From Ihuprevotella massiliensis (GTDB lineage: Bacteria > Bacteroidota > Bacteroidia > Bacteroidales > Bacteroidaceae), in assembly GCA_900095835.1 (NCBI GenBank), contig LT608321.1:2692861-2756860 (forward strand): DNA of 64,000 nt, read 5' to 3'. The notes beneath the pieces were generated by a model that did not search any database, had not been told where the DNA came from, and saw nothing but the letters and a program-made list of their open reading frames with translations. Positions 24,417-34,055 of the stretch are shown piece after piece (the first letter of the stretch is position 1; every line of letters starts with the position of its first letter). Both the position numbers and the translations under genes were made by a program.

Positions 24417-27062
24417 TTAGAAGATGACGCGCACCATGAAGCGGATACCCCAGCGCGCAATCGAAGGATCGTCGATGTAGGTGAAGCGACGCACATAGTC
24501 CACGTGAACAAGTTTGAAGATATTGTGGACACCGAAGGCGGCTTCTACGTAGGGTACTTTGGGATCCATGGCATAACCAGTGGACTTAAATACGCCATTC
24601 TTGAACTCACCAGGGAAGATGAAGAGATCTTCGCGGTTGCGGTTTTGCTCAATATTCGGATTGTTCTTGTCTGTAAGGCGTCCCCACAGCACATTCACCC
24701 CAATGTGCTCGCGAATCTTCAAACGATTGATGAGCGGAATGCGGTTGAAAATCTTGCCATGAAGGTTCCAGTTGAACATCAACTGCGCATATCTGTCGTT
24801 GAAGAATTCCATGTTGTTGACGAGATAATACATATCGTCTTCGTAGACATAAGAGAGATTCGCCTTAGGCATGATGAGGAGCGGGAAAGGAACTCTATTC
24901 CATTGCGCACCAGCTGCGAAGTCGAAGTCCATGCGTCCCCAAGAGTGGAGCCATACACGCTTGCGCACGCCTATCTCTGTGAGGTTGTAGGTGTAATCAC
25001 TGGCAAGTCCTTTCAAACCCACGGTGTGGGAAATGCGATAAATCGGAGCTTCCTTGTTCACCAAGATACGTCTTTGTTTCGTATTGATGTAGGCGACACC
25101 AGGTTGGTACTTGAGGGTCATCGAAAGATCCGTCGTGTTGAGGAAATTTCGGTTGAGGTTGGCGAAATTGCGTCCGCTATCTGGTCCCCAAGGTGTGATG
25201 GTGTAGGGCTGTCCTACCTCAGATTGGTGAGCGTGAGACACTGGTTGATAGAAGAGATGGTAGGTGGGCTCTGTCTGGCTGTGGCGAAGTTGCGTCTTCC
25301 ATTGGAGGCCATCTTCCCATTCGCGGTCGAAAATCAACTTGAAACTGCGATCGTACATCATGTGCTTCACAGAAGACCACGTCAATGCACGGAACACATT
25401 GTCCTTATCTGTGTTGAGATATTGGTCGGAAGGCACACCCACGTCATAAGAGTAGTTGAAGGTGAGGTTGGCAGTGGGAAATTCCATGGGCAGATAAGCC
25501 TTCTTCTTGAAAGAATAGGTCATTTCTCCCATACCTTTCCAGCGTCTGTCGCGGAAGCCATACGCCAAGTAACCACGCCAAAAGAAGTGGGGATTGAAAT
25601 TCGCTGTGGTTTGTGCTGAAGCACGAAGGCGAAGTCCATCCACAGGGTTGGTGGTTACCATCGTGTTTACTGGACCTACGTCCAATTTTGAGGGATGTTC
25701 GTCGTCAATAGAGGTTGGAACGAAGTTTTCAATTAGGGATTTACCTACCCAAATAAAGGGCTTGATGCCCGGAATGTTCATGATGCGCTTCACGAAGAGC
25801 GAAGTTTGGTCTTCCGACTTGGTGAGTTGTTCTGTGCGGTGCTGAGCCCAGAACTTGTCTTCTTGCATCATCGCATCGGGTTCTATCTTGGTATTGCCAC
25901 GGAATCGGAACAGACGGTCGGAAAGTGGCTCAAAAGAGTAGTTAGTATACTCTGTATAGCGTTTCACCTCCAAAGTTTTCAAGAATTTAGCAGCTTCCAA
26001 CAAGACAAACATGTCGTTTTTGGCTAGAACTTGCTCACCGCTGGGTAATTGGGTGAACTGTTGGGCGATGTTGATGCGCTTCACGTAGTTGACCGTCGAC
26101 TTGATGGGGATGCTGATGTCGGCTTTGGCGATGCGGAAGGTGGAGTCCGCCATAATGTAGAGGGAGCCTGTGAAGCCGAAGTCGCGAGAGTTATTAGGAC
26201 CAAACGACACTTGGATACACTTGTTGCCATCAACGTAGGTGGTGTCCTCGATGAAGTAGCGATAAAATGCGATAGCTCCGTTCGTGGCTATGGGGCTCAA
26301 GAACTGCGATTGGACAAAGCGGATGTCGTCTTCGTAGATATTCACCTCCGTGAAGACGTCTTGGAGCATAGAAGCCAGGATGTCACCCGTGTCAATGAGT
26401 TCATTCATGCCCGTCGTGCGTTGACCTTTGATGATGCTCTTTTTCTCGTCCTGCTTCTTGCGATAAATCTCTTGCGACACTGTCTCATCCACCGAGAGCG
26501 GAAGGATGAGTTTACCAGTTTCGGGTGAGGTTTCCACGTGTTCCTTCAAGAAAGGCATCGCCTTAAAGGTGCCTTCTTCAAAGACTTTTGGGGTAATATC
26601 GCTCAGTGCAAAGGCGAGTTTGTCGTATTTCTCTACGCTGTAGTAGTCGCGCTGGCGGAGGTTGCTAGCCTTTTTGGCGGCAATCACCTTTTCCATCAAG
26701 ATGACCGCAGGATTGTTCTTGCGAGAATACTTTTCGCGCTTCGCCTGTACCACTGCTGTATTAAGGTTCATGTCGATGGTGCGCAACTTAACAATGAGCG
26801 AATCTGCGGTCGATTTAGGGTGTAAGCTCTGGGTTTGATAGCCAATACTTGAGACAATCAGTTTGCCTCCCTTGCGGAAAGGGATTGAAAAACGGCCTTC
26901 AGCATCAGTTTGCACCGCACCCTTTGTGCCATCATAAAAGACATTGGCGAAAGGAGTCGCCTCGCCCGTCTTGGCATCAAGCACGCGGCCCACCAATCGT
27001 TGGGCACTGGCTGACAAACAGCCTAGTATGAGGAGCGGTAGCAAGAGGAGAAATCTCTTCAT
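24417..27062 (-). CDS. DUF5686/carboxypeptidase-like regulatory domain outer membrane protein
   Basis: 881 aa from ATG 27062; the in-frame upstream extension to 27182 overlaps the end of pdxA and lacks support. Signal peptide 1-21 (ending SASAQ). CarboxypepD_reg-like beta-sandwich at about 22-105 (RVLDAKTGEATPFANVFYDG, then GKLIVSSIGYQTQ). Then the DUF5686 region and a C-terminal beta-barrel ending RWGIRFMVRVIF, an outer-membrane-type terminus. Such proteins are common in Bacteroidetes and of unknown function. It is the last gene after rlmN and pdxA, 55 nt from pdxA. Confidence 0.87.
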   Translation of the reverse strand: MKRFLLLLPLLILGCLSASAQRLVGRVLDAKTGEATPFANVFYDGTKGAVQTDAEGRFSIPFRKGGKLIVSSIGYQTQSLHPKSTADSLIVKLRTIDMNLNTAVVQAKREKYSRKNNPAVILMEKVIAAKKASNLRQRDYYSVEKYDKLAFALSDITPKVFEEGTFKAMPFLKEHVETSPETGKLILPLSVDETVSQEIYRKKQDEKKSIIKGQRTTGMNELIDTGDILASMLQDVFTEVNIYEDDIRFVQSQFLSPIATNGAIAFYRYFIEDTTYVDGNKCIQVSFGPNNSRDFGFTGSLYIMADSTFRIAKADISIPIKSTVNYVKRINIAQQFTQLPSGEQVLAKNDMFVLLEAAKFLKTLEVKRYTEYTNYSFEPLSDRLFRFRGNTKIEPDAMMQEDKFWAQHRTEQLTKSEDQTSLFVKRIMNIPGIKPFIWVGKSLIENFVPTSIDDEHPSKLDVGPVNTMVTTNPVDGLRLRASAQTTANFNPHFFWRGYLAYGFRDRRWKGMGEMTYSFKKKAYLPMEFPTANLTFNYSYDVGVPSDQYLNTDKDNVFRALTWSSVKHMMYDRSFKLIFDREWEDGLQWKTQLRHSQTEPTYHLFYQPVSHAHQSEVGQPYTITPWGPDSGRNFANLNRNFLNTTDLSMTLKYQPGVAYINTKQRRILVNKEAPIYRISHTVGLKGLASDYTYNLTEIGVRKRVWLHSWGRMDFDFAAGAQWNRVPFPLLIMPKANLSYVYEDDMYYLVNNMEFFNDRYAQLMFNWNLHGKIFNRIPLINRLKIREHIGVNVLWGRLTDKNNPNIEQNRNREDLFIFPGEFKNGVFKSTGYAMDPKVPYVEAAFGVHNIFKLVHVDYVRRFTYIDDPSIARWGIRFMVRVIF

Positions 27063-27117
27063 ATAGGGAGAAAGTGTTAGCAATAATCTAATTAAGTGGA
27101 GAAAGAACCAGGGTCGT

Positions 27118-28188
27118 TTAGTTTTGACGTGGGCGACGATCCTCACGATGATGACGAGGAGCGAAGGGAAGAGGGTTAGCATTTGCCTCGTCGTAGCTTA
27201 GACGGTGGCGATAAATGTCGATAGCCGCATAAATAGCTTGGAGGAGAGAGAGTTCCGAAGCCACACCCTTGCCCGCAATGTCGAAAGCCGTGCCGTGGTC
27301 TGGGGAGGTGCGCACGATGTTTAGCCCTGCCGTGAAGTTTACTCCATCTTCCATGGAGAGCGCCTTGAAAGGTGCGAGCCCTTGATCGTGATACATCGCG
27401 AGAACTGCGTCAAAATGGCGGTAAGCTCCGGCACCGAAGAAGCCGTCAGGGCTGTAGGTGCCGAAAACGGGGAGACCTTCGGCTTGCAACTGCGCGATGA
27501 GGGGCTTGAGCACGTCTTGTTCTTCCTTGCCCAACAAGCCTCCATCGCCGTTGTGTGGGTTGAGACTGAGCACAGCTAGGCGAGGTGCAGAACAATCAAA
27601 GTCGCGCTTCAGGCTGGCTAGGATTTGGCGAATGCAAGCCTCCACGCGCTCTAGGGTAATCTGCTCAGGCACTTCCTTGATAGGCACGTGCACTGTTGCC
27701 AAAGCTACGCGAAGCAACTCATTCATTAAAATCATCAAGGCATTACCTTCGCTGCGTGCTTCAAAAAACTCCGTATGTCCAGGAAATTGGAAAGTCTCGC
27801 TTTGGATGCTCGCCTTATTGATGGGGCAGGTTACCACTACATCAATCTTGCCAGCTTTGATGTCTTCAACTGCGCGTTCGAGTGCTTGGTGTGCCCATCG
27901 ACCAGCTTCTGCCGAAGGTTGCCCGAAGTTCACTTGCACCTCAGCGCCTTCTGTCACATCGACCAAGTTAAGTTGCCCTTCTTTGGCTGCCTCAGCTGAG
28001 GCTACTACTTTCCATGTGGTCTCCAGTCCGAGTTGTTGGCGGTGCACTTGGGCTGCTTGGTCACTACCATAGACGATGGGTGTGCAAAGTTCAAAGAGAG
28101 CGGGTTGAGAAAAGGCTTTGAGAATCGTCTCATAGCCGATGCCGTTCATATCTCCGTGGGTGATGCCCACGCGTATCTTATGTGTCAT
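27118..28188 (-). CDS. pdxA: 4-hydroxythreonine-4-phosphate dehydrogenase
   Basis: NAD-dependent step of DXP-dependent pyridoxal phosphate synthesis. 356 aa. Visible family motifs: GITHGDMNGIGYE (usually GDPxGIGPE; here Asn replaces the usual Ala/Ser and Tyr the Pro, as seen in Bacteroidetes), CPINKASI, FPGHTEFFEA (metal and substrate site), AMYHDQGLAPFK (zinc His and Asp) and TSPDHGTAFDIAGKG. A basic tail RHHREDRRPRQN follows. Lies between rlmN (71 nt upstream) and the DUF5686 gene. Confidence 0.94.
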   Translation of the reverse strand: MTHKIRVGITHGDMNGIGYETILKAFSQPALFELCTPIVYGSDQAAQVHRQQLGLETTWKVVASAEAAKEGQLNLVDVTEGAEVQVNFGQPSAEAGRWAHQALERAVEDIKAGKIDVVVTCPINKASIQSETFQFPGHTEFFEARSEGNALMILMNELLRVALATVHVPIKEVPEQITLERVEACIRQILASLKRDFDCSAPRLAVLSLNPHNGDGGLLGKEEQDVLKPLIAQLQAEGLPVFGTYSPDGFFGAGAYRHFDAVLAMYHDQGLAPFKALSMEDGVNFTAGLNIVRTSPDHGTAFDIAGKGVASELSLLQAIYAAIDIYRHRLSYDEANANPLPFAPRHHREDRRPRQN

Positions 28189-28259
28189 GTTGTTGATGCT
28201 AAGAGGTTGTAGAAGAGAGTCCTGGAAAAACTTGTCTGCTCATTGGGAGGGCAGAGTGA

Positions 28260-29390
28260 TTATGCGCGTTCTTCTTCCATACGCTTGGTGGTGAGCATAC
28301 CACAGGCTGCGTAGATGTCTTGTCCGCGTGAAGCGCGAATGGTGGTGGTGATGCCGTGATTATTGAGATAATCGCGCATACGTTCCATCGCCACTTCGTC
28401 TGTGCCGTCAAAGCGCGTGTCGGGAATCGTGTGGAATCGAATCATATTGATGCGACAATCCAAGGGAGCCAAGAGTTTAATCAAGGCTTTGGCATGCTCT
28501 ATCGAATCGTTGATGCCTTTGAAGACAATGTATTCAAAAGTGAGTCGGCGTTGCTTTGCGCCTTCTGCGTAGTCCTCGTTGGTCTTGCGGCAGAAATCAT
28601 ATTGACTCAGCAGCTGAACCAGGTCTTCAACGCCAAAAGCACGTTCGGCAGGCATCATGGCTTTGCGCTCATCTGGCAAAGGATGGTGGAGAGAAACCGC
28701 TAGCGAACAGTTGCTTTCATTGAGGAAACGAATCAAACCTTTGGCAACTCCCACGGTAGACACCGTGATGCGCTTTGGACTCCAGCCATATCCCCATTCG
28801 GCAGTCATGGCTTTGGTGGCGCGGAGCACATTCTCTATGTTGTCCATCGGCTCACCTTGACCCATAAAGACGATGTTGGTGAGCTGTTCGCGCTGAGGGA
28901 GCGAATAAATCTGGTTGAGAATGTCGGCTGCTGTGAGGTTTGCCATGAAGCCTTGTCTGCCAGTCATGCAAAATTCACAAGCCATCTTGCAGCCCACTTG
29001 CGACGAAACGCAGAGCGTGGCGCGTTTGCCATCAGGGATGTACACCGTTTCGATATAGTGTCCGCGCTCTGTCTTGTAGAGATATTTGATGGTGCCATCT
29101 TTAGATTCCACGCTTTCTACAGGAGTAGAGATGCCAATCTGGTAGTTTTCTGCGAGTTTTTGTCGCGCAGCCTTGGAGAGATTAGTCATCTCGTCAAAGG
29201 AGCGCGCATGCTTGTCGTAGAGCCAACCACAGATTTGTTTTCCCACAAATTTGGGTAAGCCCAAAGCGAGTGCCACTTCTGTGAGTTCTTCGAGCGAAAG
29301 TCCAAGAAGCGATGGTTTGTTGCCCATGTCATTGTGGGCTGTTGCCGATGAGTGACTCGTATTAGTCTTGTTTGTTGTAGGAGTTGTCAT
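28260..29390 (-). CDS. rlmN: 23S rRNA (adenine(2503)-C(2))-methyltransferase RlmN
   Basis: Radical-SAM enzyme that methylates A2503 of 23S rRNA (and tRNA A37). 376 aa from ATG 29390; a second possible start is ATG 29327, 21 codons in, which removes a Thr/Ser/Asn-rich stretch of doubtful function. The cluster motif C134-x3-C138-x2-C141 is in GCKMACEFCMTG, GQGEP follows, and the methyl-carrying Cys363 is in IYAACGML. Start of the rlmN-pdxA-DUF5686 group with a promoter element 35 nt upstream. Confidence 0.96.
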   Translation of the reverse strand: MTTPTTNKTNTSHSSATAHNDMGNKPSLLGLSLEELTEVALALGLPKFVGKQICGWLYDKHARSFDEMTNLSKAARQKLAENYQIGISTPVESVESKDGTIKYLYKTERGHYIETVYIPDGKRATLCVSSQVGCKMACEFCMTGRQGFMANLTAADILNQIYSLPQREQLTNIVFMGQGEPMDNIENVLRATKAMTAEWGYGWSPKRITVSTVGVAKGLIRFLNESNCSLAVSLHHPLPDERKAMMPAERAFGVEDLVQLLSQYDFCRKTNEDYAEGAKQRRLTFEYIVFKGINDSIEHAKALIKLLAPLDCRINMIRFHTIPDTRFDGTDEVAMERMRDYLNNHGITTTIRASRGQDIYAACGMLTTKRMEEERA

Positions 29391-29424
29391 GTTTGTCTCT
29401 ATGTTGTAGTCAAGCTATTCCTTG

Positions 29425-29432
29425 CAAAAATA
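29425..29432 (-). promoter_or_regulatory. -7 element for rlmN
   Basis: Minus strand TATTTTTGCAAGG matches TAnnTTTG, 35 nt upstream of the rlmN ATG. Confidence 0.6.
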
Positions 29433-29599
29433 CGGATTTCTAGACGAATAGCCTTTCGTTTTCTGAGCAAAGTCCCAAAAATGAAGCGTAATTTGACACA
29501 CTTTTTGCGAAGTGTCACATGAGATTTCCAAAATCGATAGTACGTAAGCCATAAAATGATTTTTTTTCTAGTATTACAATGTAGGTGTTGATTAATTGT

Positions 29600-29607
29600 T
29601 ACCTTTG
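29600..29607 (+). promoter_or_regulatory. -7 element for the sugar permease gene
   Basis: TACCTTTGTAC matches TAnnTTTG, 74 nt before the start at 29681. It starts a divergent transcript relative to rlmN. Confidence 0.6.
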
Positions 29608-29680
29608 TACCCTCTCTAATTTCTCGGCTATGGTCTGTGAAGTCTTATTGACAGACTTATACTCAACAAACTTTACGATT

Positions 29681-30625
29681 ATGTATATCCTATTTTCTTT
29701 GCTGCCAGCTTTGTTTTGGGGGCTTTTACCTCTAGCAGTTGCTAAAGTTGGCGGACGTCCTATTCAACAAATTATAGGAACAACCGTCGGCACTTTTCTT
29801 GTGGCTTCGTTGGTCTTCCTTGTACAACGTCCTGAAATTGGGCAGAGTATTTTTGGCTGGTGCGCCCTGTCGGGTGCTTTTTGGGCATTTGCTCAAATGC
29901 TACAGTATCGTTCTTTTGAGCAAATCGGAGTTTCCAATGGTATTCCTATTTCTGTGGGGATGCAATTAACAGCAAATGCTGTGGTGGGTACTCTGTTTCT
30001 TGGAGATTGGCCGACTTTGGGTGAACGCATCCTGGGATTCGGTGCCATTGCCATCATTGTTATTGGTATTTATCTCACCACGTTGGAAGAGAAAAAAGAG
30101 TCTGTGTCCAACGCTAGTGTGGAACTATTGCAAGAGGTGGGTGGTGTCTCTCATGATGAATCGAAAGCTCCTCAAAGAGATATGCGAGGTGGATTGATTA
30201 CACTCACCATTGCTACCGTGGGCTATGTGGGCTTTTCGTTTATTCCTGCCAAATTTCATGTGTCTGGTCAAGTTGCATTTTTCCCACAAGCTCTTGGAAT
30301 GGTGGTTATGTCTCTGTTGCTTTCTCTTTTCTTTCTACGTCAGCGTCCATTTTCTAAAAAGAGTGCCCAAAACTTGCTAGGTGGTTTTATCTTTGCCATC
30401 GCAGTTCTGCTTTATCTTATATCGATTGAGTTTAATGGAGTGTCCATTGCTGCTTCTATGGCTCAGATGAATGTAGTGCTAGCTACTCTTGGTAGTATAT
30501 ATATTTTGGGAGAACGTAAGACGAAGTGGGAACTTAAACGTGTTTTCCTCGGACTATTCTTAGTTGTAGTAGGAGGTTTCCTCATTGGTCTTACTTCTGT
30601 AGACTGGGTTAAAAACCTCTTTTGA
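29681..30625 (+). CDS. GRP-family sugar permease (GlcU/RhaT-like)
   Basis: 314-aa inner-membrane transporter of the drug/metabolite superfamily, glucose/ribose permease branch. About ten helices; the first begins MYILFSLLPALFWGLLPL, the last is FLGLFLVVVGGFLIGL. The KVGGRPIQQIIGTTVG loop and the C-terminal GVSIAASMAQMNVVLATLGS helix with IYILGERKT are typical of the Sugar_transport family. The upstream in-frame codons from TTG 29585 lie across the promoter and are excluded. The sugar carried is not deducible. Confidence 0.9.
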   Translation: MYILFSLLPALFWGLLPLAVAKVGGRPIQQIIGTTVGTFLVASLVFLVQRPEIGQSIFGWCALSGAFWAFAQMLQYRSFEQIGVSNGIPISVGMQLTANAVVGTLFLGDWPTLGERILGFGAIAIIVIGIYLTTLEEKKESVSNASVELLQEVGGVSHDESKAPQRDMRGGLITLTIATVGYVGFSFIPAKFHVSGQVAFFPQALGMVVMSLLLSLFFLRQRPFSKKSAQNLLGGFIFAIAVLLYLISIEFNGVSIAASMAQMNVVLATLGSIYILGERKTKWELKRVFLGLFLVVVGGFLIGLTSVDWVKNLF

Positions 30626-30815
30626 AACTTCTTCTTGTACTCCTAACTGATAATTCTCAGGTTGTAGCCGTAAGAAATTAGAGCTGTTTTTTTACTGCTC
30701 CGAGAAGATTACACAAAACATGGAATGAACTTGGAAAAAGTTGTGTTGTCAACGAGAGTATCCAATAAATAACTATATTTTATTTAGCTGAATGTAAAAC
30801 TAAAATCAAGAAGTC

Positions 30816-31673
30816 ATGAGAACTATCACATTGAACAATGGCGTTGAAATGCCACAAATAGGTTATGGCGTGTTTCAAGTGTCGCCAGATGAAGCGGAGC
30901 GTTGCGTAGCTGATGCTTTGAGTGTAGGTTATCGTATGGTTGATACTGCACAAGCCTATCAAAACGAAGAAGGGGTGGGGCGTGCTATTCAGAAAAGCGG
31001 TATCAAACGCGAAGATCTTTTTGTCGTCGATAAAATATGGTTTTCGCAATACGCAGGAGATTCTGCAACAAAAAGTATAGAGGATAGTTTGCGCAAACTT
31101 GGTACTGACTATATAGACTTAATGTTGCTACATCAACCCTATGGTGATCGATATAATGCCTATCGCGATTTGGAAGAAGCGTTAAAGGTGGGGAAGGTTC
31201 GTGCCATAGGAGTGAGCAATTTCTACTCAGATCATTTGATTGATCTTTCTAACTTTATGGAGGTCATACCTGCAGTCAACCAGGTGGAAACGCATATGTT
31301 CTTTCAGCAACAGGAGGCGCGTCAATATATGGACGAGTTGGGCGTGAAACATATGTCATGGGGACCGCTTGCAGAGGGAAAGAATAACTTCTTTTCCAAT
31401 GAAGTTATGAAGTCGATTGGAGAAAATCATAGAAAGTCGGTTGCGCAAGTGGCACTTCGCTACTTATTGCAGCGCGATGTCATCGTGATTCCTAAGTCTG
31501 TGCGCAAAGAACGTATGGCTGAAAATTTTGATGTCTTTGATTTTGAGCTGAGTTCAGAAGAAATGTCTGTGCTTGCTCAGCTAGACACTCATGAACCAGT
31601 AATTATACCTAGTCATCATAGTGCTGAAGTGACCAAGATGTTTATGGGATGGTCAAAGCCGATAGAGCGATGA
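30816..31673 (+). CDS. Aldo/keto reductase
   Basis: 285-aa NADPH-dependent (beta/alpha)8-barrel reductase. Complete catalytic tetrad: Asp43 and Tyr48 (DTAQAYQNE), Lys73 (VDKIW), His106 (LLHQPYG). The C-terminal cofactor segment VIPKSVRKERMAENFDVFDF is present. The N-terminus (LNNGVEMPQIGYGVFQ) is that of the 2,5-diketo-gluconate-reductase/AKR5-like group. Single gene ending at a long hairpin. Substrate unknown. Confidence 0.95.
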   Translation: MRTITLNNGVEMPQIGYGVFQVSPDEAERCVADALSVGYRMVDTAQAYQNEEGVGRAIQKSGIKREDLFVVDKIWFSQYAGDSATKSIEDSLRKLGTDYIDLMLLHQPYGDRYNAYRDLEEALKVGKVRAIGVSNFYSDHLIDLSNFMEVIPAVNQVETHMFFQQQEARQYMDELGVKHMSWGPLAEGKNNFFSNEVMKSIGENHRKSVAQVALRYLLQRDVIVIPKSVRKERMAENFDVFDFELSSEEMSVLAQLDTHEPVIIPSHHSAEVTKMFMGWSKPIER

Positions 31674-31722
31674 TTTTAATTCTCTTATAGCAAAACACGC
31701 CAATAGTGGCTATGTATATACG

Positions 31723-31790
31723 AAGACTGCGATGAACGCGATGAGTAATTAGGAATAGATGCTCTTTAGGTGTTCGTCGCAGTCTTTATA
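31723..31790 (+). terminator. Long-stem terminator after the aldo/keto reductase
   Basis: AAGACTGCGATGAAC pairs with GTTCGTCGCAGTCTT (one mismatch) around a 34-nt loop, followed by TATAGG. Confidence 0.65.
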
Positions 31791-31857
31791 GGTTGTTCCG
31801 TTTGATTGAAAATGAATGAGAGGTTGTGGTAGAGGGGAAGCAGGTTATTCTTGTCAC

Positions 31858-31893
31858 ACAAAAAAAGCTCCATCTCATTGAGATGAAGCTTTT
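31858..31893 (-). terminator. Terminator of the tRNA-Lys pair
   Basis: On the minus strand GCTTCATCTC pairs with GAGATGGAGC (one G-U pair) around AAT, followed by TTTTTTT, 5 nt after the tRNA 3' end. Confidence 0.9.
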
Positions 31894-31897
31894 GGAG

Positions 31898-31970
31898 TAC
31901 ACTCTCAGGGATTCGAACCCTGGACCCACTGATTAAGAGTCAGTTGCTCTACCAACTGAGCTAAGAGTGC
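31898..31970 (-). tRNA. tRNA-Lys (CTT), second copy in the transcript
   Basis: 73 nt, CCA not encoded. Acceptor GCACTCT pairs with AGAGTGT (G1-U72 wobble); D arm GCTCAGTTGGTAGAGC; anticodon loop CTCTTAA gives anticodon CTT (codon AAG); T arm with GGTTCGAATCC. Identical to the copy at 32012. Confidence 0.95.
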
Positions 31971-32011
31971 AACATTGGAACTTTGCTACTAAATCCTCCA
32001 AAGGAGGTTGG

Positions 32012-32084
32012 TACACTCTCAGGGATTCGAACCCTGGACCCACTGATTAAGAGTCAGTTGCTCTACCAACTGAGCTAAGAGTGC
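32012..32084 (-). tRNA. tRNA-Lys (CTT), first copy in the transcript
   Basis: 73 nt, same sequence and structure as the copy at 31898-31970. The two are separated by a 41-nt spacer containing the small hairpin CCTCCAAAGGAGG. A consensus promoter lies 35 nt upstream. Confidence 0.95.
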
Positions 32085-32118
32085 AGTGCTTAGTAGCATT
32101 GTTTCCTTGTTTCGGGTG

Positions 32119-32150
32119 CAAAATTACGCGCTTTTTCTGAAATCTCCAAA
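32119..32150 (-). promoter_or_regulatory. Consensus promoter of the tRNA-Lys pair
   Basis: On the minus strand TTTG (32150-32147), a 20-nt spacer, then TAATTTTG (32126-32119): full match to the Bacteroidetes promoter, ahead of the first tRNA at 32084. Confidence 0.8.
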
Positions 32151-32252
32151 TGTTTCTGCGTTTTTTTCGCGTTTTATCCTGAAAAAAGTCGATTTTGCAT
32201 TGAAAATCGCCCTAAAAGAGCGTAGCGACCTCATAAATTTGCTCTAGTTTGT

Positions 32253-33494
32253 TTAGTCTCTAGAGAAAAGATCGCGAGTGTAGACCTTGTTTTTGACGTC
32301 ATTGAGTTGTGCATCGTAGCGATTGGCAATGATGGCTTGCGACATCGATTTGAATTTCTCCAAATCGTTGACCACCAAACTACCGAAGAAGGTGCTGCCA
32401 TCTTGGAGGGTAGGCTCATAAACTACTACTTTTGCGCCTTTGGCTTTGATGCGTTTCATCACTCCTTGGATGGAACTTTGGCGGAAATTGTCGGAATTGG
32501 CTTTCATCGTCAGTCGATACACACCAATCACGCAGTCTTTTTCGTTGGCAGGATTGAAAGCTGGGTTTTCACCATAGTATCCTGCTGCGCGCAACACGCG
32601 TTCGGCGATGAAGTCTTTGCGCGTTACGTTGGATTCCACGATGGCACGCACCAAGTTTTGGGGCACATCTTGATAGTTCGCCAGAAGTTGTTTGGAGTCT
32701 TTAGGCAAACAATAGCCACCATATCCGAAGGAAGGGTTGTTGTAGTCGTTGCCGATGCGTGGATCAAGGCAAACGCCATGTATAATCTGCTCGGTGTTGA
32801 GCCCTTTGAGTTCGGCGTAAGTGTCGAGTTCATTGAAGTAGCTCACGCGCAGTGCGAGATAGGTGTTGGCAAAGAGCTTTACTGCCTCGGCTTCGGTGAG
32901 TCCCATGAAGAGCGTGTCGACGTCGGGCTTCAAAGCTCCTTGTTGAAGCAGAGCGGCAAAGGTGTGTGCAGCCTCGTCCAGTCGAGCATCGCCTTCGGGA
33001 CGTCCCACGATGATGCGCGAAGGGTAAAGATTGTCGTAGAGCGCTTTGCTTTCTCGTAGAAACTCAGGCGAAAAAATGATGTTTTCGCTCCCCATTCGCT
33101 GGCGAATCTGTGCAGTATATCCCACGGGAATGGTGCTTTTGATGACCATGATGGCGTTGTCGTTGACAGCCATCACAGCTTCTATCACGGCTTCTACGGC
33201 AGAGGTGTCGAAGAAATTGCGTTGTACATCGTAGTTGGTGGGAGCTGCAATGACCACAAAGTCAGCGTTGCGATAGGCACTCGCAGCATCGAGGGTGGCA
33301 GTCAAGTCTAATTCCTTTTCTGCCAGATATTTTTCGATATAAGTGTCTTGGATGGGGGAGCGTCTTGCGTTGACGGCATCGACACGTTCGGGAACGATGT
33401 CAACAGCAGTGACGTGATGGTGCTGTGCAAGGAGAGTGGCGATGCTCATGCCGACATATCCAGTGCCAGCGACAGCGATGTTATAAGTATTCAT
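32253..33494 (-). CDS. ugd: UDP-glucose 6-dehydrogenase (nucleotide-sugar dehydrogenase)
   Basis: Oxidises UDP-glucose to UDP-glucuronate with NAD for capsule or exopolysaccharide. 413 aa from ATG 33494 (an upstream in-frame extension has no support). Rossmann motif [11 protein letters not shown] (7-17), [19 protein letters not shown], and the catalytic Cys262 in [14 protein letters not shown]. The spacing matches the short E. coli-type Ugd rather than Wec-type dehydrogenases. Monocistronic, between two tRNA clusters. Confidence 0.93.
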   Translation of the reverse strand: MNTYNIAVAGTGYVGMSIATLLAQHHHVTAVDIVPERVDAVNARRSPIQDTYIEKYLAEKELDLTATLDAASAYRNADFVVIAAPTNYDVQRNFFDTSAVEAVIEAVMAVNDNAIMVIKSTIPVGYTAQIRQRMGSENIIFSPEFLRESKALYDNLYPSRIIVGRPEGDARLDEAAHTFAALLQQGALKPDVDTLFMGLTEAEAVKLFANTYLALRVSYFNELDTYAELKGLNTEQIIHGVCLDPRIGNDYNNPSFGYGGYCLPKDSKQLLANYQDVPQNLVRAIVESNVTRKDFIAERVLRAAGYYGENPAFNPANEKDCVIGVYRLTMKANSDNFRQSSIQGVMKRIKAKGAKVVVYEPTLQDGSTFFGSLVVNDLEKFKSMSQAIIANRYDAQLNDVKNKVYTRDLFSRD

Positions 33495-33582
33495 GGGGCA
33501 AATTGGTGTAGATGACCATGTGTTGCGCAGGGGGCTTGTGCTGGAAGTGCGCAAGTGTGCTGTAGGGTGTAAAGGCTTTTAA

Positions 33583-33612
33583 GAAAAAAAGCGAGTTTCA
33601 ATGAGAAACTCG
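33583..33612 (-). terminator. Terminator of the tRNA-Ser/Glu cluster
   Basis: GCGAGTTTC pairs with GAAACTCGC and is followed by TTTTTTTCTT on the minus strand, 25 nt after tRNA-Glu. Confidence 0.9.
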
Positions 33613-33637
33613 CCTAGTCGTTTGTGCCATTTAGTGG

Positions 33638-33709
33638 TAGTGCCTACGGGAATCGAACCCGTATGTCATGCGTGAGAGGCATGTATCCTAACCATTAGAT
33701 GAAGGCACC
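33638..33709 (-). tRNA. tRNA-Glu (CTC)
   Basis: 72 nt, CCA not fully encoded. Acceptor GGTGCCT pairs with AGGCACT; anticodon stem CATGC/GCATG with loop CTCTCAC gives anticodon CTC (codon GAG); T arm ACGGGTTCGATTCCCGT. Second gene of a two-tRNA transcript. Confidence 0.92.
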
Positions 33710-33717
33710 TTAAGGTG

Positions 33718-33804
33718 CGGAAGGTGGGGGATTCGAACCCCCGGTACGGTTGCCCGTACGTCAGTTTAGCAAACTGGTGGTTTCAGCCACTCACCCAACC
33801 TTCC
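33718..33804 (-). tRNA. tRNA-Ser (GCT)
   Basis: 87-nt class II tRNA. Acceptor GGAAGGT/ACCTTCC, discriminator G (Ser identity), anticodon loop TTGCTAA with anticodon GCT (codons AGC/AGT), and a long variable arm CGTACGGGCAACCGTAC. 8 nt before tRNA-Glu. Confidence 0.95.
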
Positions 33805-33833
33805 TTGGGTGCATTTGTTTGTCAAACGCAGTG

Positions 33834-33864
33834 CAAAAGTAGGTACTTTTTTTCAAACGACCAA
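33834..33864 (-). promoter_or_regulatory. Promoter of the tRNA-Ser/Glu cluster
   Basis: Minus strand: TTG (33864-33862), 20-nt spacer, TACTTTTG (33841-33834), 29 nt before the tRNA-Ser 5' end. Confidence 0.7.
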
Positions 33865-34055
33865 GAGTTTGGATGAAAATCTTTGAAGAAAATGCGATTT
33901 TCATGGGATTTAGAAGGCGAGAAATCCTTACATCAGGGTAGAAGGGGCTGTTTTTGTTCAAAGAGTCGTATCGAAAACAGAAGGAAAATCCTAGCCGGGA
34001 GGGTGCATATACCTTATTATTGCATATATTCTCGTCATAGTTGGGCGAAAATTCG

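Noticed and set aside
24384-25619. 411-codon plus-strand open frame opposite the DUF5686 gene
   Set aside because: It lies wholly antisense to a gene with clear domains, has no recognisable motifs, and reads like a codon-bias shadow.
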